This document shows positions 32,764 to 44,347 of a stretch of DNA of 64,000 nucleotides, one piece after another. The stretch's first letter is position 1. Each line of letters opens with the position of its first letter. The stretch lies in assembly GCF_000005505.3 (NCBI RefSeq), contig NC_016133.3, forward strand, positions 37,723,237 to 37,787,236, in the 5' to 3' direction. The translations under genes and the position numbers were made by a program. This DNA comes from Brachypodium distachyon. Lineage: Eukaryota; Streptophyta; Magnoliopsida; Poales; Poaceae. The notes under the pieces are model-generated. The model had not been told where the DNA came from. It searched no databases and saw nothing but the letters and a program-made list of their open reading frames with translations.

Positions 32764-34061
32764 ATGGGGTGATTTATCAAGCTCAAATCATACGGCCGGA
32801 GACATGCATTTATGGATGAAATATGAACTTCTTTTGTGTGCTTATCATGTTCGAACCACACCCCGTGCCGCGGCCTGTGGCTTGACACGACCCAAGTCCT
32901 GACACTACTTGCGTGGACGTAAATGTGGACATCTATGTAGCCCTACATGTCAGTATCTCATCTCTATTTACTCCTCTCTCCGATGTAGCCACCCCACTTT
33001 GTTGCTTCTTTGTCATAATAAGCGTTGTCTCGCAAAGAAATTACGTACACAAAAAAGTAATCCAGAAACATTACATCTACCAAGAACATATTCATATCAT
33101 AGTAATAAAATTTCTCACAGACATCTTTCAATGCCTCATCTCGAACATGTACTGCAACCATTGATGTTCTACATGAAGGAGGAGGTGGCACAATTTGAAC
33201 ACGACACATGTGAGAACGAAGACGAGCTTGGCGCGATTGTTCATCCATGGAGGAGCGGAGTGTGGGTCCCTGTCACCATGGACAAAGTAGAGGGCGCTCC
33301 CTATGATGAAGAAGATGAGGAAAGTGGGCATGGAGCGTGGGGTATGGGGTTGATGGTGCCAGTAGGCAGGGTTGGTTCTAAGATTTAGCCCTAAGGCGAA
33401 GCTAGAACCCATGTTTTCAATATAAAACTTAAAATTAAAATATTTAATATATGTACATATGCATCGAAGATCAATATGCTTATGATTAGTTATGCTAAGT
33501 CAAGTTTTGTAGATTTAACCAAATTTATACAAAATATATTAATATCAATGAGGTATTCTATTAAGGTATATATCATGATATATATTTAACAAAAGTAATT
33601 TAGGGTTGTTGATAGAATTTTTTAAAACTTGGTCAAAGTTTGACTTATGAGAAACGTAAGATATCTTCCTTTTGGATCTTATGTTTTCTTCACATAATAA
33701 ATATTTCTTTATCAAAAGAACTGAAAAACAAAAACGACATCCTCGAGGAAAGCTGGACACGTATAGCAGCCAAAAAAGAAAGGCAGAAATCCACACGGGA
33801 ACCGCGAGAAACGGGGACGACCTTCCCCAACCGGAACGAGGCAGCAATAGCAGCATCCGTCTCTGACCTTCCCTCCCCCCTTCGGTCCCTCCCATCGACC
33901 CATCCCGTCTTCCGCTCGCGGCTGCTGACGCCGACTCCCCTGAGCCCCCTTCCCCTCCGCTCGCGCCCAGGCGCACGGAGCGCGCGGCGGCTCACAAGCT
34001 CGGGGCCCGCGCGATCTGTGAGGTAGGGTCCCGTCCCTCTGGCCCTCCGCCTACCCGCGCC
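32764..34061. other. Intergenic and probable 5' UTR of the APR-like gene
   Basis: An open frame of 159 codons at 32909-33388 has no recognisable domain and is not supported. The sequence turns very AT-rich at 33420-33640. The GC-rich, CT-rich stretch at about 33800-34061 is probably the leader of the following gene. Confidence 0.4.
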
Positions 34062-37000
34062 ATGTCGGCGAAGGCCTCCGCGGCGGCGCTCTTCCTCTTC
34101 GCCCTCCCCCTCCTCGCCGCCGCCAGTGAGGGGGCCTGCCCAAAGACCCCTGCCGCCGCCGCCATCCTGCGCCAGACCTCGGGCTCCTGCCCCGCGGCGG
34201 ACTCGCCGGGGCTACGGGGCCACAACGTGGGCGTTGTCGAGGTCAGCTTGGCTTTTCATTCCCCCGCTTAAATTCAGCGTTTGTTGCATGAAAGAAATAG
34301 CGTGTGATGTTTCTAGGTGTCGGAGTTTCCACTAGGATTGAATGAATCAATGATGTGCTTCCGTTTTGCTTTCTGATTCGATCATATCATACTGTTCATA
34401 GCTTATGGGACATCTTCGGGTGCAGAGGGTCGGGGAGCGGGTTTCTTTAAAACTGTTCATAGTCTGTGATCTAATGTGAAATGACCTGTCCAAGATAATT
34501 TCCCGGGAAACAATTCAATTTTATGGTATCGTTAAGTTGACTTTTTTATTGGAGCTTTGGTTAGTATGTCAATTAGACGGGGGACAATATGCGGGAAGGC
34601 CCAGGGTTCTATGGCTTCCTGACATAATTCCAACAGTACTAGGACTGTATGACTTAGTTTTTTCCAAGTTGAAGGAGAGCACAATTGGGAGGCTACAAAC
34701 ATGAAAACTTGAGCATCTAGTGTCACCCACCTTCTTGAAGTTGTTAAGCATGGACGCAGTCAAAGCTTGCCTTTGCATGTGTCCAAGCTTAACTTTGTAT
34801 GGCTTCCAATTGACATAATGATACTCCTGATTCTGTGGAGATGTTAAAGTTCTATGGTATAGAACCCCTTTTGTTCCTGTATTGGGTTGTGATGATGCTG
34901 TGTGGAGCTAGTGGAAATTGGTTGTCACTGATTGTACATTTAAAATACCTTTAGGTTTATACCAATCTTGCTGAATGCTGGTGCTGAACTATATGCTAGG
35001 CCAGTTGTCCCCTTCAGAGTCACTTGTCCCTGATCTGATAATCAATAATTGGCACTGGTTTCGGTATGAGAATTATTTGTCTAATCTTTGTGTGGACCAC
35101 CTTTAGAACTTGACTTTCATTTCCTTGTGTTCTACACAAGAGCTAGTTGACCATGGATGTATTTCTTTTGGTACGTGCAATCCATCTAATAAACATGTCA
35201 AGTGCCTGGCATGCTATTTATGCATGACTTAGCAATTGCCCAAAAGTAATGAACTATAATGATTAAGCAACTGGATTTATTTTGTGGGTTCGATCCTTCT
35301 GCATAGAGGAGCCTATGTTCCTTCTAAGAGACTAAGACTAAGAGTGTGTCGCAATTAACTGGGTGACGTTTCATTTTCCCCTCCACTCCTCCCCTCCCTT
35401 GTGCACCCCACTGGCATAACTTCGCCCTTTGCATCCAACACACTGCAAGACCCCTCCTGTCACCGATCTCACCGCGGTGGGATGCAGGTAGCCAGGTAGT
35501 CCCTCTCATCCCCAGTTAAGCTCTTCTTCTGTAATTAAGCTTGACACTTGTACGTGTAGGCTCTAGGCCATTTTTTCTAGATTAGATTTCAGATTTTCTC
35601 CTGCCTTATTCCATGGTGGCTCTCTCCTTCTCTGATGCTGTCGAACGACCACGTGACATCCTATAAGCTCAAGATGAAGATTCTGCTTGTTCCTCTGGGC
35701 TCCCTTTCAAAATCTTGCGAATCGCATTTCATATCAGCCTTCAAAGTTCAAAATATCCAAACCAGCAAAAGCCGAAGGTCCTCACACAGAAGAATGGTTG
35801 TGTGGGTCCACATGCTTGCCAATGTTGCTGCGGAACATCTCCATGGCTGATGCCTGTGTAGTGATTATATGTTTCATAAAAGCCTCTTTGTAAGAAGTGG
35901 AATGGTTGCACTGAACTTCGTTATGAATGGACTCAAAGTTAGGACCATTAAGGCCAAAGCACCTTCCAACAAATAAGAGGTGAAATATCTATTTTGTACG
36001 AGCATGGCTGTAAATGCAAGATGCTCCTTCCTTGTTAACTGGTACATTCAGATTTATGTGCCAACTAATGAAGTATGTTCGAATGTTCGATCTATATTTT
36101 TCAAAATTCAATCTTGAGCGGATTACTCTAGCCTCTGTTGCTTCATGTTCCATGTTTTGCTTTCCAGGGGGATGATGGTGTTCTGCAAAGGGCAGTGACT
36201 CTTGTTCTGCAGAATAGGGAAGATTTTGTTGCTATTCTTTTTTATGCTTCATGGTGTCCTTTCTCGAAGATCTTCAGGACCGATTTTCAAAAGCTGTCAT
36301 CCTTTTTTCCCACAATTGCCCACTTTTCCTTTGAAGAGTCACATATCAAACCAAGGTGTGAATTTACTGAAAAAACTTATGTGTTAGTTTCCCTTGACTA
36401 ATTTTTGGCATGATATTCACTTGAATATGTAAATTGCAGAATGTTATCAAGATATGGAGTCCGTGCGTTCCCTACACTTTTCCTCGTGAACTCTACAGTG
36501 CGTGTGCGGTATCATGGATCTCGGGCCATGAATTCTCTTGTTATGTTTTATAAAGATGTTACAGGTATGATTCCATAGGTTTTTTTAACTCTGTGAAACC
36601 AATTTGACATCTCTTTTTTTGTCTGATTAAATCAAAACTGACTTGGCCCTACTATATATTACCTTTCACATGTATTTTGCTCCACAAATCAGCATCATGC
36701 TCATGTAATTATGGTGAGGTTAATTTCCTATGAAATCTGCTGCACTGTAATATAATTATATATCTTGTTATGAACATGAAATGCTGTTCACTTCCCAGTT
36801 TGAGCTGCTGCTAGTGTACATTTGTCCTTTTCAGTATTTAACCTCATTTTCTTTTCTAAAATATGGTGTAGGTATAAATCCTGTGTCACTGGATGCAATA
36901 TCTCTGGAGAGAATGCAAGACATAGTGAATATAGTTGAGAATGAGAAAAAGACTGAACAGGAGGATTCTCTGTTCTTATGGGCAAGATCACCTGACAGAT

Positions 37001-37152
37001 TACTTCATCAGGACACATGTCTGGCATTTGCCAGCACTTTTGTCATCTTGAGGTTATTCTTTTTCCTTCTTCCCAAGCTCAATGCATGTGTGAAGCAAGC
37101 CTGGAGGATGCGACTTCATGAACTGAAGAGGTTATTTCCTAGCTTATCTTGA
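34062..37152 (+). CDS. 5'-adenylylsulfate reductase-like (APR-like) thioredoxin-fold membrane protein
   Basis: Four exons: 34062-34241, 36168-36355, 36440-36564 and 36872-37152; all introns are GT-AG, and the reading frame joins to 257 residues. Residues 1-22 form a signal peptide ([20 protein letters not shown]). The thioredoxin-like fold contains [10 protein letters not shown], with the single Cys typical of APR-like proteins in place of CxxC, and the cis-Pro loop [10 protein letters not shown] hydrophobic segment near residues 214-232 ([16 protein letters not shown]) is a probable single membrane anchor. True APR enzymes reduce adenylylsulfate in plastids; this family lacks the reductase domain and is thought to sit in the secretory pathway, with unknown substrate. 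Intron 1 is 1.9 kb. The gene looks intact. Confidence 0.88.
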
Positions 37153-38453
37153 GGAAGCCAATACGGAATTGAAATTCTAACTAACTAGGCAAGGCAGCAT
37201 ACACAGAAGGGAGTGGTACAGGCATCAAAATGAAATCATTTGAGGGTGGATTCATATAGTGGTCTGATCAATGATTAATCAAATTGGCAACCAACCATCG
37301 AAAACAGATATTCTAGCAGCTATATGGGGAATGAAGGTACATCAATGGATGTAATGGGTCTGTAAAACTGCAATTTGCCTGCGGCTTACTGGGGTGGGGT
37401 CAGGTGACTTGTGGAACAACTATATTGCGTATTTCATGTGTGATCGTGGCACAAGCTAAAAGATGAGATGATTCTGCTCGGTAATGCTAATTCGCCCTGA
37501 TTGTGATATTCCTGTACAGCTACTCAGCTACGTTGGCGTCAGCTACCTCCTAAGAAGCCTATGTACAATGGTATTACTCCTGACATAAAAACAATATTTT
37601 TGTTTGTGAGATATTCTTTTAGCCTGAGCATCATAGGCAGTGCCCAGGAATCTGACAAAGCCAATACCTCTCATGATGGATGATGCAATCCCTGCCTGTA
37701 TGTATTCTTTGTATTCTACTCCATACTACGATTCCCTGTTTGTCGATGGAATTACCTGCCGATGTCTCTTTTGTCGCCTGCGTATGTTACTTGTGATGTT
37801 ATATGTTTTCTTTTCAATTGACTTGGCATATTGACTTACGCCGACATACTCCAGAAAGCATCATGCAATCTGCATATAGAATATGCTAGTTCCTGGAGTG
37901 TCTTCTCGGAGCATTATGCAGCAGTGCTGTTGTTCTACCAGATCACAATGCTCACTTTCATAGATTATAATTTTTCCCTGAAATTTCAGGCTCGTAATTC
38001 ATCCCACAACGATGGACAATATCGTAGTAATTCTCAGTTTCCTAGATTATAATTATTCAATAATTTCAGATTTCCCAAAAATCTGGAAAACAAATCCATC
38101 TCAAGTCTGCATTTCCATCTGAAGGTTAGTTTTGGCTAGCACCAGCAAAAAAAGATCATGAAATCACCTCTATACCAATTATATCATGTAATGGACAATA
38201 TCAGTTACATAAATGATGACGAAAATAATGACAGAATAATTGTTCATTTTTCTAAGATCTGTCTTTGCGGTTATAAGCTATCAAACAAAATAATTAAGCA
38301 ACGAAATTAAATGACAGATGAAGAACAAAATTGCTAAAATTAGGACGAAACGTTCGATTTTAACTGGGGGTCAATTTCCCCGTCAAAAAAAAAACTGGGG
38401 AGTCAATTAGGTAGAGCTATTAAACTGTCATCACAAGGCCACATTGCAAACTT
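37153..38453. other. 3' flank and intergenic, no gene
   Basis: Contains the 3' UTR of the APR-like gene (extent unknown) and AT-rich sequence before the convergent F-box gene. No other coding region is evident. Confidence 0.4.
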
Positions 38454-39710
38454 CTAATTGCCTTTGAGGATGGTGCGCAGGGGGAGCAAGCTCTCTACGA
38501 AGACGTCGGCGGTGGTTCCGGTCATCCGCCGCCCGCTGCTCTTGTGCTGGAACACCAAGACCTCACCGTCGTCCATGGAGCTGCCGGAGCCGCTTTTAGC
38601 CCAAACGTCGTAGTGGCAGAGCGAGCCGTCGGCGCACTTCATGACAAGCATCCCGTCGCCGGTGACGAACAGCGGCCGCGGGACGTGCCGCGCGGTGCCG
38701 TCCAGCTCAAACGTGTACTTGTGGGTCCACCTCTTTCCGCCGTTCTCGTCATCACCGGTGAGCACCCACACGTCCATGTTCCTCGCCCCGCCGTCTCCGC
38801 AGGAGTCCAGGACACCGGCGGGCACCATCGACGCGCAGAGCCGGCCGTCGAGCTCGGAGAGCGACGCCACCATGCCGTCGGCCGTCCCCGGGTGGTCCAT
38901 GTGGCCGAACACGTGGGTCGAGAGGTCGAAGGAGACGACGGAGCTGTAGACTAAATCGACGAGGTAGTAGACGACGCCGCCGATGTGCACGCCACGGCCG
39001 GTGGGGCAGCAGGCCACGTCCAAGACGGCGACCTCCTGCCACCGCCATTGGCGCCGCCTGAGGGCGTCCCGGTCAAGGGCGCACACCTCGCACGTCACGT
39101 GCGGGCGCCCGTTGTACGGCAGCCGGACGTCGAGGCGGACCACCTTGTAGCACTGCTGCTCGCCGCCGCAGCGGCCGAGGCAGTACCAGGGGAGCTGCTC
39201 GGCGGCCGTCCTCGTGTCGCGGTCTTGGGCGCGGTCGCCGCCCAGCTGGAGGCAGCCGCCGGTGGCCGGGTTGAGGAGCTCGGCGCTGCCCTGGCCGCTC
39301 CGGAGGCAGGCCAGGGCGCCGCAGCAGTTCTGCACCGAGTACCCTTCCCTCGCCTCCGCGCGCCACCGGCGCAGCGCGAGCCGCGCCGCGCCGCGCTCGT
39401 CGACGACCGCGGCGGGGAAGCGGGCGGCGCCGTCGAAGAGGAGGATGCTGGGGCTGGGAGGAGGAAGAAGGCTCGGCCCGGGCCGCGCGGCGTGCAGGTC
39501 ACGCGCGAACGAGCGGCTGGAGACCATGGAGGACCAGCTCTTGCAGACGAGCTTGGACCTCGTGGCCGACGATGGCGGCAGGCGGGTCAGGATGGTGTAG
39601 ATCGCCAAATCCGGAATGAGCTCCATCATGTCGTCATCGTCGTCGCCGCCGCCGCCGCCGTCGTCGTTGATTAGCGGCATTGGTTCGTCTCCGGAGGTGG
39701 GGGGATCCAT
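38454..39710 (-). CDS. F-box protein with F-box-associated beta domain
   Basis: Intronless gene for 418 residues. After an acidic, Gly/Asp-rich leader (residues 15-28) there is an F-box at about 29-70, with the signatures LIPDLAIYTILTRLPPSSAT and KLVCKSWSSMVSS. The rest resembles plant F-box-associated domains: LLNPATGG, YKVVRLDV, a VCALD stretch, GVHIGGVVYYLVD, FDLSTHVF and SELDGRLCASMV. Such proteins join SCF ubiquitin ligases through SKP1 and recruit targets through the C-terminal domain. The target is unknown. The gene is convergent with the APR-like gene. The high GC and lack of introns are usual for this rapidly evolving cereal family. The ATG at 39710 gives the longest frame; a Met at 27 is an alternative. 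Confidence 0.88.
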   Translation of the reverse strand: MDPPTSGDEPMPLINDDGGGGGDDDDDMMELIPDLAIYTILTRLPPSSATRSKLVCKSWSSMVSSRSFARDLHAARPGPSLLPPPSPSILLFDGAARFPAAVVDERGAARLALRRWRAEAREGYSVQNCCGALACLRSGQGSAELLNPATGGCLQLGGDRAQDRDTRTAAEQLPWYCLGRCGGEQQCYKVVRLDVRLPYNGRPHVTCEVCALDRDALRRRQWRWQEVAVLDVACCPTGRGVHIGGVVYYLVDLVYSSVVSFDLSTHVFGHMDHPGTADGMVASLSELDGRLCASMVPAGVLDSCGDGGARNMDVWVLTGDDENGGKRWTHKYTFELDGTARHVPRPLFVTGDGMLVMKCADGSLCHYDVWAKSGSGSSMDDGEVLVFQHKSSGRRMTGTTADVFVESLLPLRTILKGN

Positions 39711-40216
39711 GGCCGGCGGTCGCTAGGGTTTCGCGCGAGTTGTGTTCGTCGGAAAGCCTACAATCGAGCGGGGTTGTTTGGAAGCTAGAATATCGCGTCA
39801 CCCGAGACTATTTCAAAGCGGTCCGGCACGAGGTACATATCGGCGTATCCGATGAGAAAACTGATTTGGTGCAAATATGAGAATTTCGAACCCAAACCAT
39901 CGGATCCTGAACACAAGGCCAGATGAGAGATGGGGTTCCATTGCGGAACAAAATTAAATTCCATCAATTCAATTCAATCATGTACAACGCCCCTGGAAGA
40001 GGAACAGAGGCCGGGATCTGTTGCCGCTGGGCCGATTTGGCGAGGGCGCTGCGTAGGGCGAGGCAGAGGCGGCGTTGTCTCGTTGGTTGCCGCTTTAGGG
40101 CTCGTTGGAGGAGCAGCGTCCACGGCGCTATGGGCTATGGCAGAACCTGGTGAAGGCTAAAGTCATGTGAGTTATTTTTTCACGTGGACTCTAAGCCCAG
40201 ATGCCACAATCTCAAC

Positions 40217-40997
40217 TGTCGGGGGATCATGACGACACATTTTAGCCGAGATGACGAAGACAAAGCCTGTACGCCGGCATCCTTAAGCCGAACTGATACT
40301 AAGCCGGCATACCAAGTGTATGCCGACAAATCTATCTTGTCTTATGTAATTGCAGGATAAGGACGAGTATTCTAATCTCGACCGGCGCCGAGTGTCTCAA
40401 CGGTCTTATCCTCATCGCATGGCGCAAAGTAAAACAACGCTATCTTTATCACGGAAAAGCAGTCGCTGCTTACGTTGTAGTGTCAGACGACTGCGCAAAG
40501 AAGCACCGAAAGAGAATCGATGACGGAAGCTGGCAGGAGGCTGCAGTACTTGTGGCCGGACGGCAGGAAAAGTAAAGTTGTCTTGTCCCCTGAGGTGCCA
40601 TCCGGAAGGAACCAAGGCGCGTGCTCAGCGGGGCTCTTAGAAGATAACGTTAGCCTTTGGTTCACATGTCAGTGTGACATGGACGGTCCATAAATAGAGC
40701 ACTACCCTTCACTGAAGAGGGATCCGCACACTTAGACATCTAGGGTTCTCTCCTTCTTCTTCTTCCTCAAGTAAACTGCTCAAAAAGCACCATTGTAGAT
40801 CTCGGTATCTCGGCTTATACAAAAAAGCAGGAGTAGAAGTCTTACCTCGACAAGAGGGCTCCGAACCTGCATAAATCTGTGTGTGCTCGTGTGTTTGTGC
40901 GTGTTTCTCATCACGTCCTCCCTCCTCAGGATCCACCTTCGTCCATCGGCCCCAACATAAGCCATCATATGGCATCTGCCGTGACACCACCACGACA
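40217..40997 (+). mobile_element. Solo LTR, 781 bp
   Basis: Begins TGTCGGGGGATC and ends CCACCACGACA, with TG..CA and TGTCG/CGACA ends. It is flanked by the perfect 5-bp duplication TCAAC at 40212-40216 and 40998-41002. A CATAAATAGAG box near 40691 fits an LTR promoter. No internal retrotransposon region is next to it, so it is the product of recombination between two LTRs. It stands about 500 bp upstream of the F-box start codon, in opposite strand sense to that gene. Confidence 0.9.
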
Positions 40998-41744
40998 TCA
41001 ACACTTTTTTATTCTTTCTATTCTGAATATCTTACATTATGCATTGAACACCCACTCTGAAAATTCTTGGCCAGCCACTGGCAGGGTCCCGTCAGAATTG
41101 TCTTTGCAAAAAAGACTCACATGTAACATGATCAAAGGGCTCACTAACTTCAGAAAATATGTCAAAGGATCACCAATTTTGAAGGAAAATATCAAAACAT
41201 TCCAAGTAATCGTCCATCAACTGTCACAACAACAAGAACCCGATATTTAAGGAGAAAAACGATATCAGATTATCAGTTGATGCAAAATCAAAATATCGAG
41301 GAGGACAAATCAACCAGCAAAGTTGAATGTTGTTTCAGTTTCCAATGAAAATTGGAGCAGGGCGTATATCATAGCCTGTTGATCCAAAAAAAACTCAAAC
41401 AGCAATGATGGGCTCAATGGTTTAGAAGGATCCTGCAGTCCAGACATGTGCACTGAAAGTAGGCCATGTGTTTTAATGCATTTTTTCCGCAGAGCAAATG
41501 AGTTCTGAGTCTTCTGACAGAAGTTCTTAAGTCTACACGGGTATATCGTCATAGAGGTTGCCGTATCAGATTCTGTTCATGCGATCTGATACAGAAACCA
41601 TACGACTTGTAGAACATTACAGAGCTTCAGAGACTTGCGTCAAAAGCAAAGATTCCGGGGCCAATTTTCCTTATTTAGTGAGTGGCTGCAATGGCTTTTT
41701 TTTTTGACCGAATGGCTGCAATGGCTTTCCTGGCCAAACCATCG

Positions 41745-42951
41745 TTACTGTTGTGCCTCCGGCTCTTTCTTCTGTAGATACCTGCAAGATCCCAACTTAT
41801 TGATGAATCATGATCAATATCTCTTTATTACTACTGCATTGATAACTTCATGTCATGTTACGAGCCATATGGGGATTTTACCAGTTAATATGACTGAAAC
41901 AAATGGCGGAGAATGACCATGCATATTGGTGAAATTGCAGGAACAAATTTCATTGTACAAGTCATTACCCTTGAGCCCTAGCATAGCGAGATAACTGATA
42001 GAGCTGAACGCTTTCGTTGGAGGCATGGGTCGCCAAAAGAAAGATGTTCCGGGGCACCACCACCCATGAAAACCTCATAAAGAGGCCAGAATACACACAC
42101 ATGACTGCATAAGACGACGAACAGTCATTAATCAAAAGTGGAGTAGATAGGAACTGTGCCTTGTGAGACATGGTAACCGATTAGCTCAATCTCCTACCTG
42201 CTGTCATCCTGCCGGATATCATTTCAGGTGGCTTGTTCATGTCAGCCATACCCTGGAAAAAGGATAGGAGGATTGTTGAACTATACTGTAGGTACAACAG
42301 CAAGGAAGGGGGGAATTGAGGGGAACTTGAGTAGTATAAAGATTGTTCAGTCATATGGTGTATCAATTTCTAGGAAAGATATTTTGCTACAAGTACAATA
42401 ATCTTTTGAATAAGGACAGATGATTGAGTATGAAGAATTACGAGGCCATCCCAGAAGTGAAATCCCAGGAGATTTGTACAAAGGGTAAACGAAGAAAGGA
42501 TACTGACTGCGTCAGTGATGTATAGTACCATGAACTAGTACAGACTAAAAATTCATGACAGTTTTTACTGTATTTTCTAGAGTTTTCCTGTAGGATTTTG
42601 GGCGTAATGGGACAGCCGTCAGCTCCTGATTGGCTGGTCAGTTGGGCTGAATGCGGCAAAATCCGGCGTTCCCTACGTTTTTTTGTGTGTTTGACGGTGC
42701 TACGGCCGGCAACAGCCGGGCTGAACCAATTTTATAGAAGAGTAGCAGAGAAGGAAACGATGGACTGGGAAATTACGCCGTTAGTTTGCTATCGACGTAC
42801 GAACCAGAGGCAGAGAAGATTAACGAGGAGCAGAAACCATGGAGCTAGCGCGTACCGCGAGGATGAATCCCCAGTTGCTGACGGGTCCCCAGAAGTGTGT
42901 GGTCTTGGGGCCGACGGGGCTGTTCAAGAACGCCTTGAACGCTGTCGCCAT
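41745..42951 (-). CDS. MPC1: Mitochondrial pyruvate carrier subunit 1-type, copy A
   Basis: Four exons on the minus strand: 42856-42951, 42198-42252, 41969-42104 and 41745-41781, all with GT-AG introns, giving 107 residues. The family signatures are SPVGPKTTHFWGPVSNWG, KPPEMISGRMTA, MCVYSGLFMRF and HASNESVQLYQLSRYA. MPC1 pairs with MPC2 in the inner mitochondrial membrane to import pyruvate. Compared with copy B and the family norm, it has changes at well-conserved sites: VVPRN for QPRN, SNWG for ANWG, THASNE for CHASNE, and ISGR for ISGN. The exon phases equal those of copy B, and 3' flanks are also related, so the two arose by tandem duplication. It may be redundant or diverging in function. 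Confidence 0.9.
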
Positions 42952-44347
42952 GGCGGAACCGGAACCTTAACCAACCCGCGGCAGTGAAGATCGACCACCT
43001 GCTCGATTATCTCGGCCACGCCATATCGAATCAGTAGTTAGTTCAGTGACAAGAATCGATTTCAGCAGCAGCAAGCGCGCTTGGAAAAACGGAGAGCGGG
43101 AGTGTGGGAGCATGTATGTACCTCGGGTTTGTTTGAGGTAGGATATGGAGGCCGAGGAGTCGTTGACGAACGCGGGGAGTTGATTTACCTGGTTCCTACT
43201 ACCACAATAACTAGATGCTCATCCTGGCTCTATCTTCTGTATTTCTAAGACTAGAGTGGCATCAGTTGGCAACCAGCAATGCAATGATTCGCGCGTTTTA
43301 CAACTACTCGATCGGGTTACACTTACACCAGGTTATCCTAGGTCGTCGATGTATATACATCTCCAACTCCAAGAGTAGTTTAGCTGGATTTGTCCCCAAC
43401 AATTGTCTGCTTGTTTGAGACTGTCCTAGATTAATTGGTCGCATTTTTAACTATCCGATGACGGACGCTATGTGTCGAGCAATGACCGGTGAGGCAACTA
43501 ACTAAACAAGCACAATACTGCTAATAGAGTAGTAAAACGGAAGTGCTTAACTTAGTAGCTGTCCAACACGCATGATTGGTTGATCAAATGGGGAACTTTA
43601 ACTTTAGATGCCACTTGTGTGGGACATCGAGGGAGGACCCGAGACTCCGAGATGTGCTGAGGAAGGGAGATGAGATAAGACCACGTATAGCCGTCGTGGC
43701 AGTGACAACGACGTCGACCACGGCTGCGCCCGATCCTTGGAAACCATGTTGACTAACGATAGCAGACAGCCTAACTGTATAATTAAGAGCACTATCAATG
43801 GGAAAACTTTTTTTTTACTATTTCTCAGTCGACCGAGTTGCACGTCGTTGAGCATAGGGCTGCATAGTCGAGTCTGTGGAACTCTAGACAGGGGCCAGGA
43901 TACTCCAAAATAGACGACTAATGATATCAGGCCCTCTTCTTATTTCCATTGCCCTTCGTAGTTTGCCGTTTCTTCAAGTGAACCAGCCTTTTTCTCAGGA
44001 AGTATTCAGACCGTTCATCACGGCTCAGAACAATGCAAACCAGTGACTTGAGGAGAAATCGAGGATAAAATGAAACAACAGTGGCCGGCTCAATAAACTG
44101 GAAGGGATCTTGTAACCCAGCTATGTTCACTGAGAAAATGTCATGTTTTTTGATAGATGCGTAGCAAAGCATCAGAATTAAGGAACAAGAAATTGTGATG
44201 CTCGGTACATAGGTTTTATAGAGGTTTCCATTTTGCGTACTCTTTATGCAGTACAGAGAAAAATGCATGATCACAGATTGAGCATTATCAATCTTCAGAA
44301 AGAAATAATCCTTATTGATTGAGTGTCTGCAGCATTCTGGGGCTTCT
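42952..44347. other. Region between the two MPC1 genes
   Basis: Holds the leader and promoter of copy A and the 3' flank of copy B. The stretch near 44080-44150 is homologous to 41405-41475 downstream of copy A, showing that the duplication included the 3' side. No other gene is seen. Confidence 0.5.

Noticed and set aside
32909..33388. 159-codon open frame upstream of the APR-like gene
   Set aside because: No known domain, no GC or codon signature like the neighbouring genes, and it runs through AT-rich sequence.
38544..39674. Plus-strand frames opposite the F-box gene
   Set aside because: Antisense shadows of the F-box coding region with repetitive Ala/Val/Arg composition.
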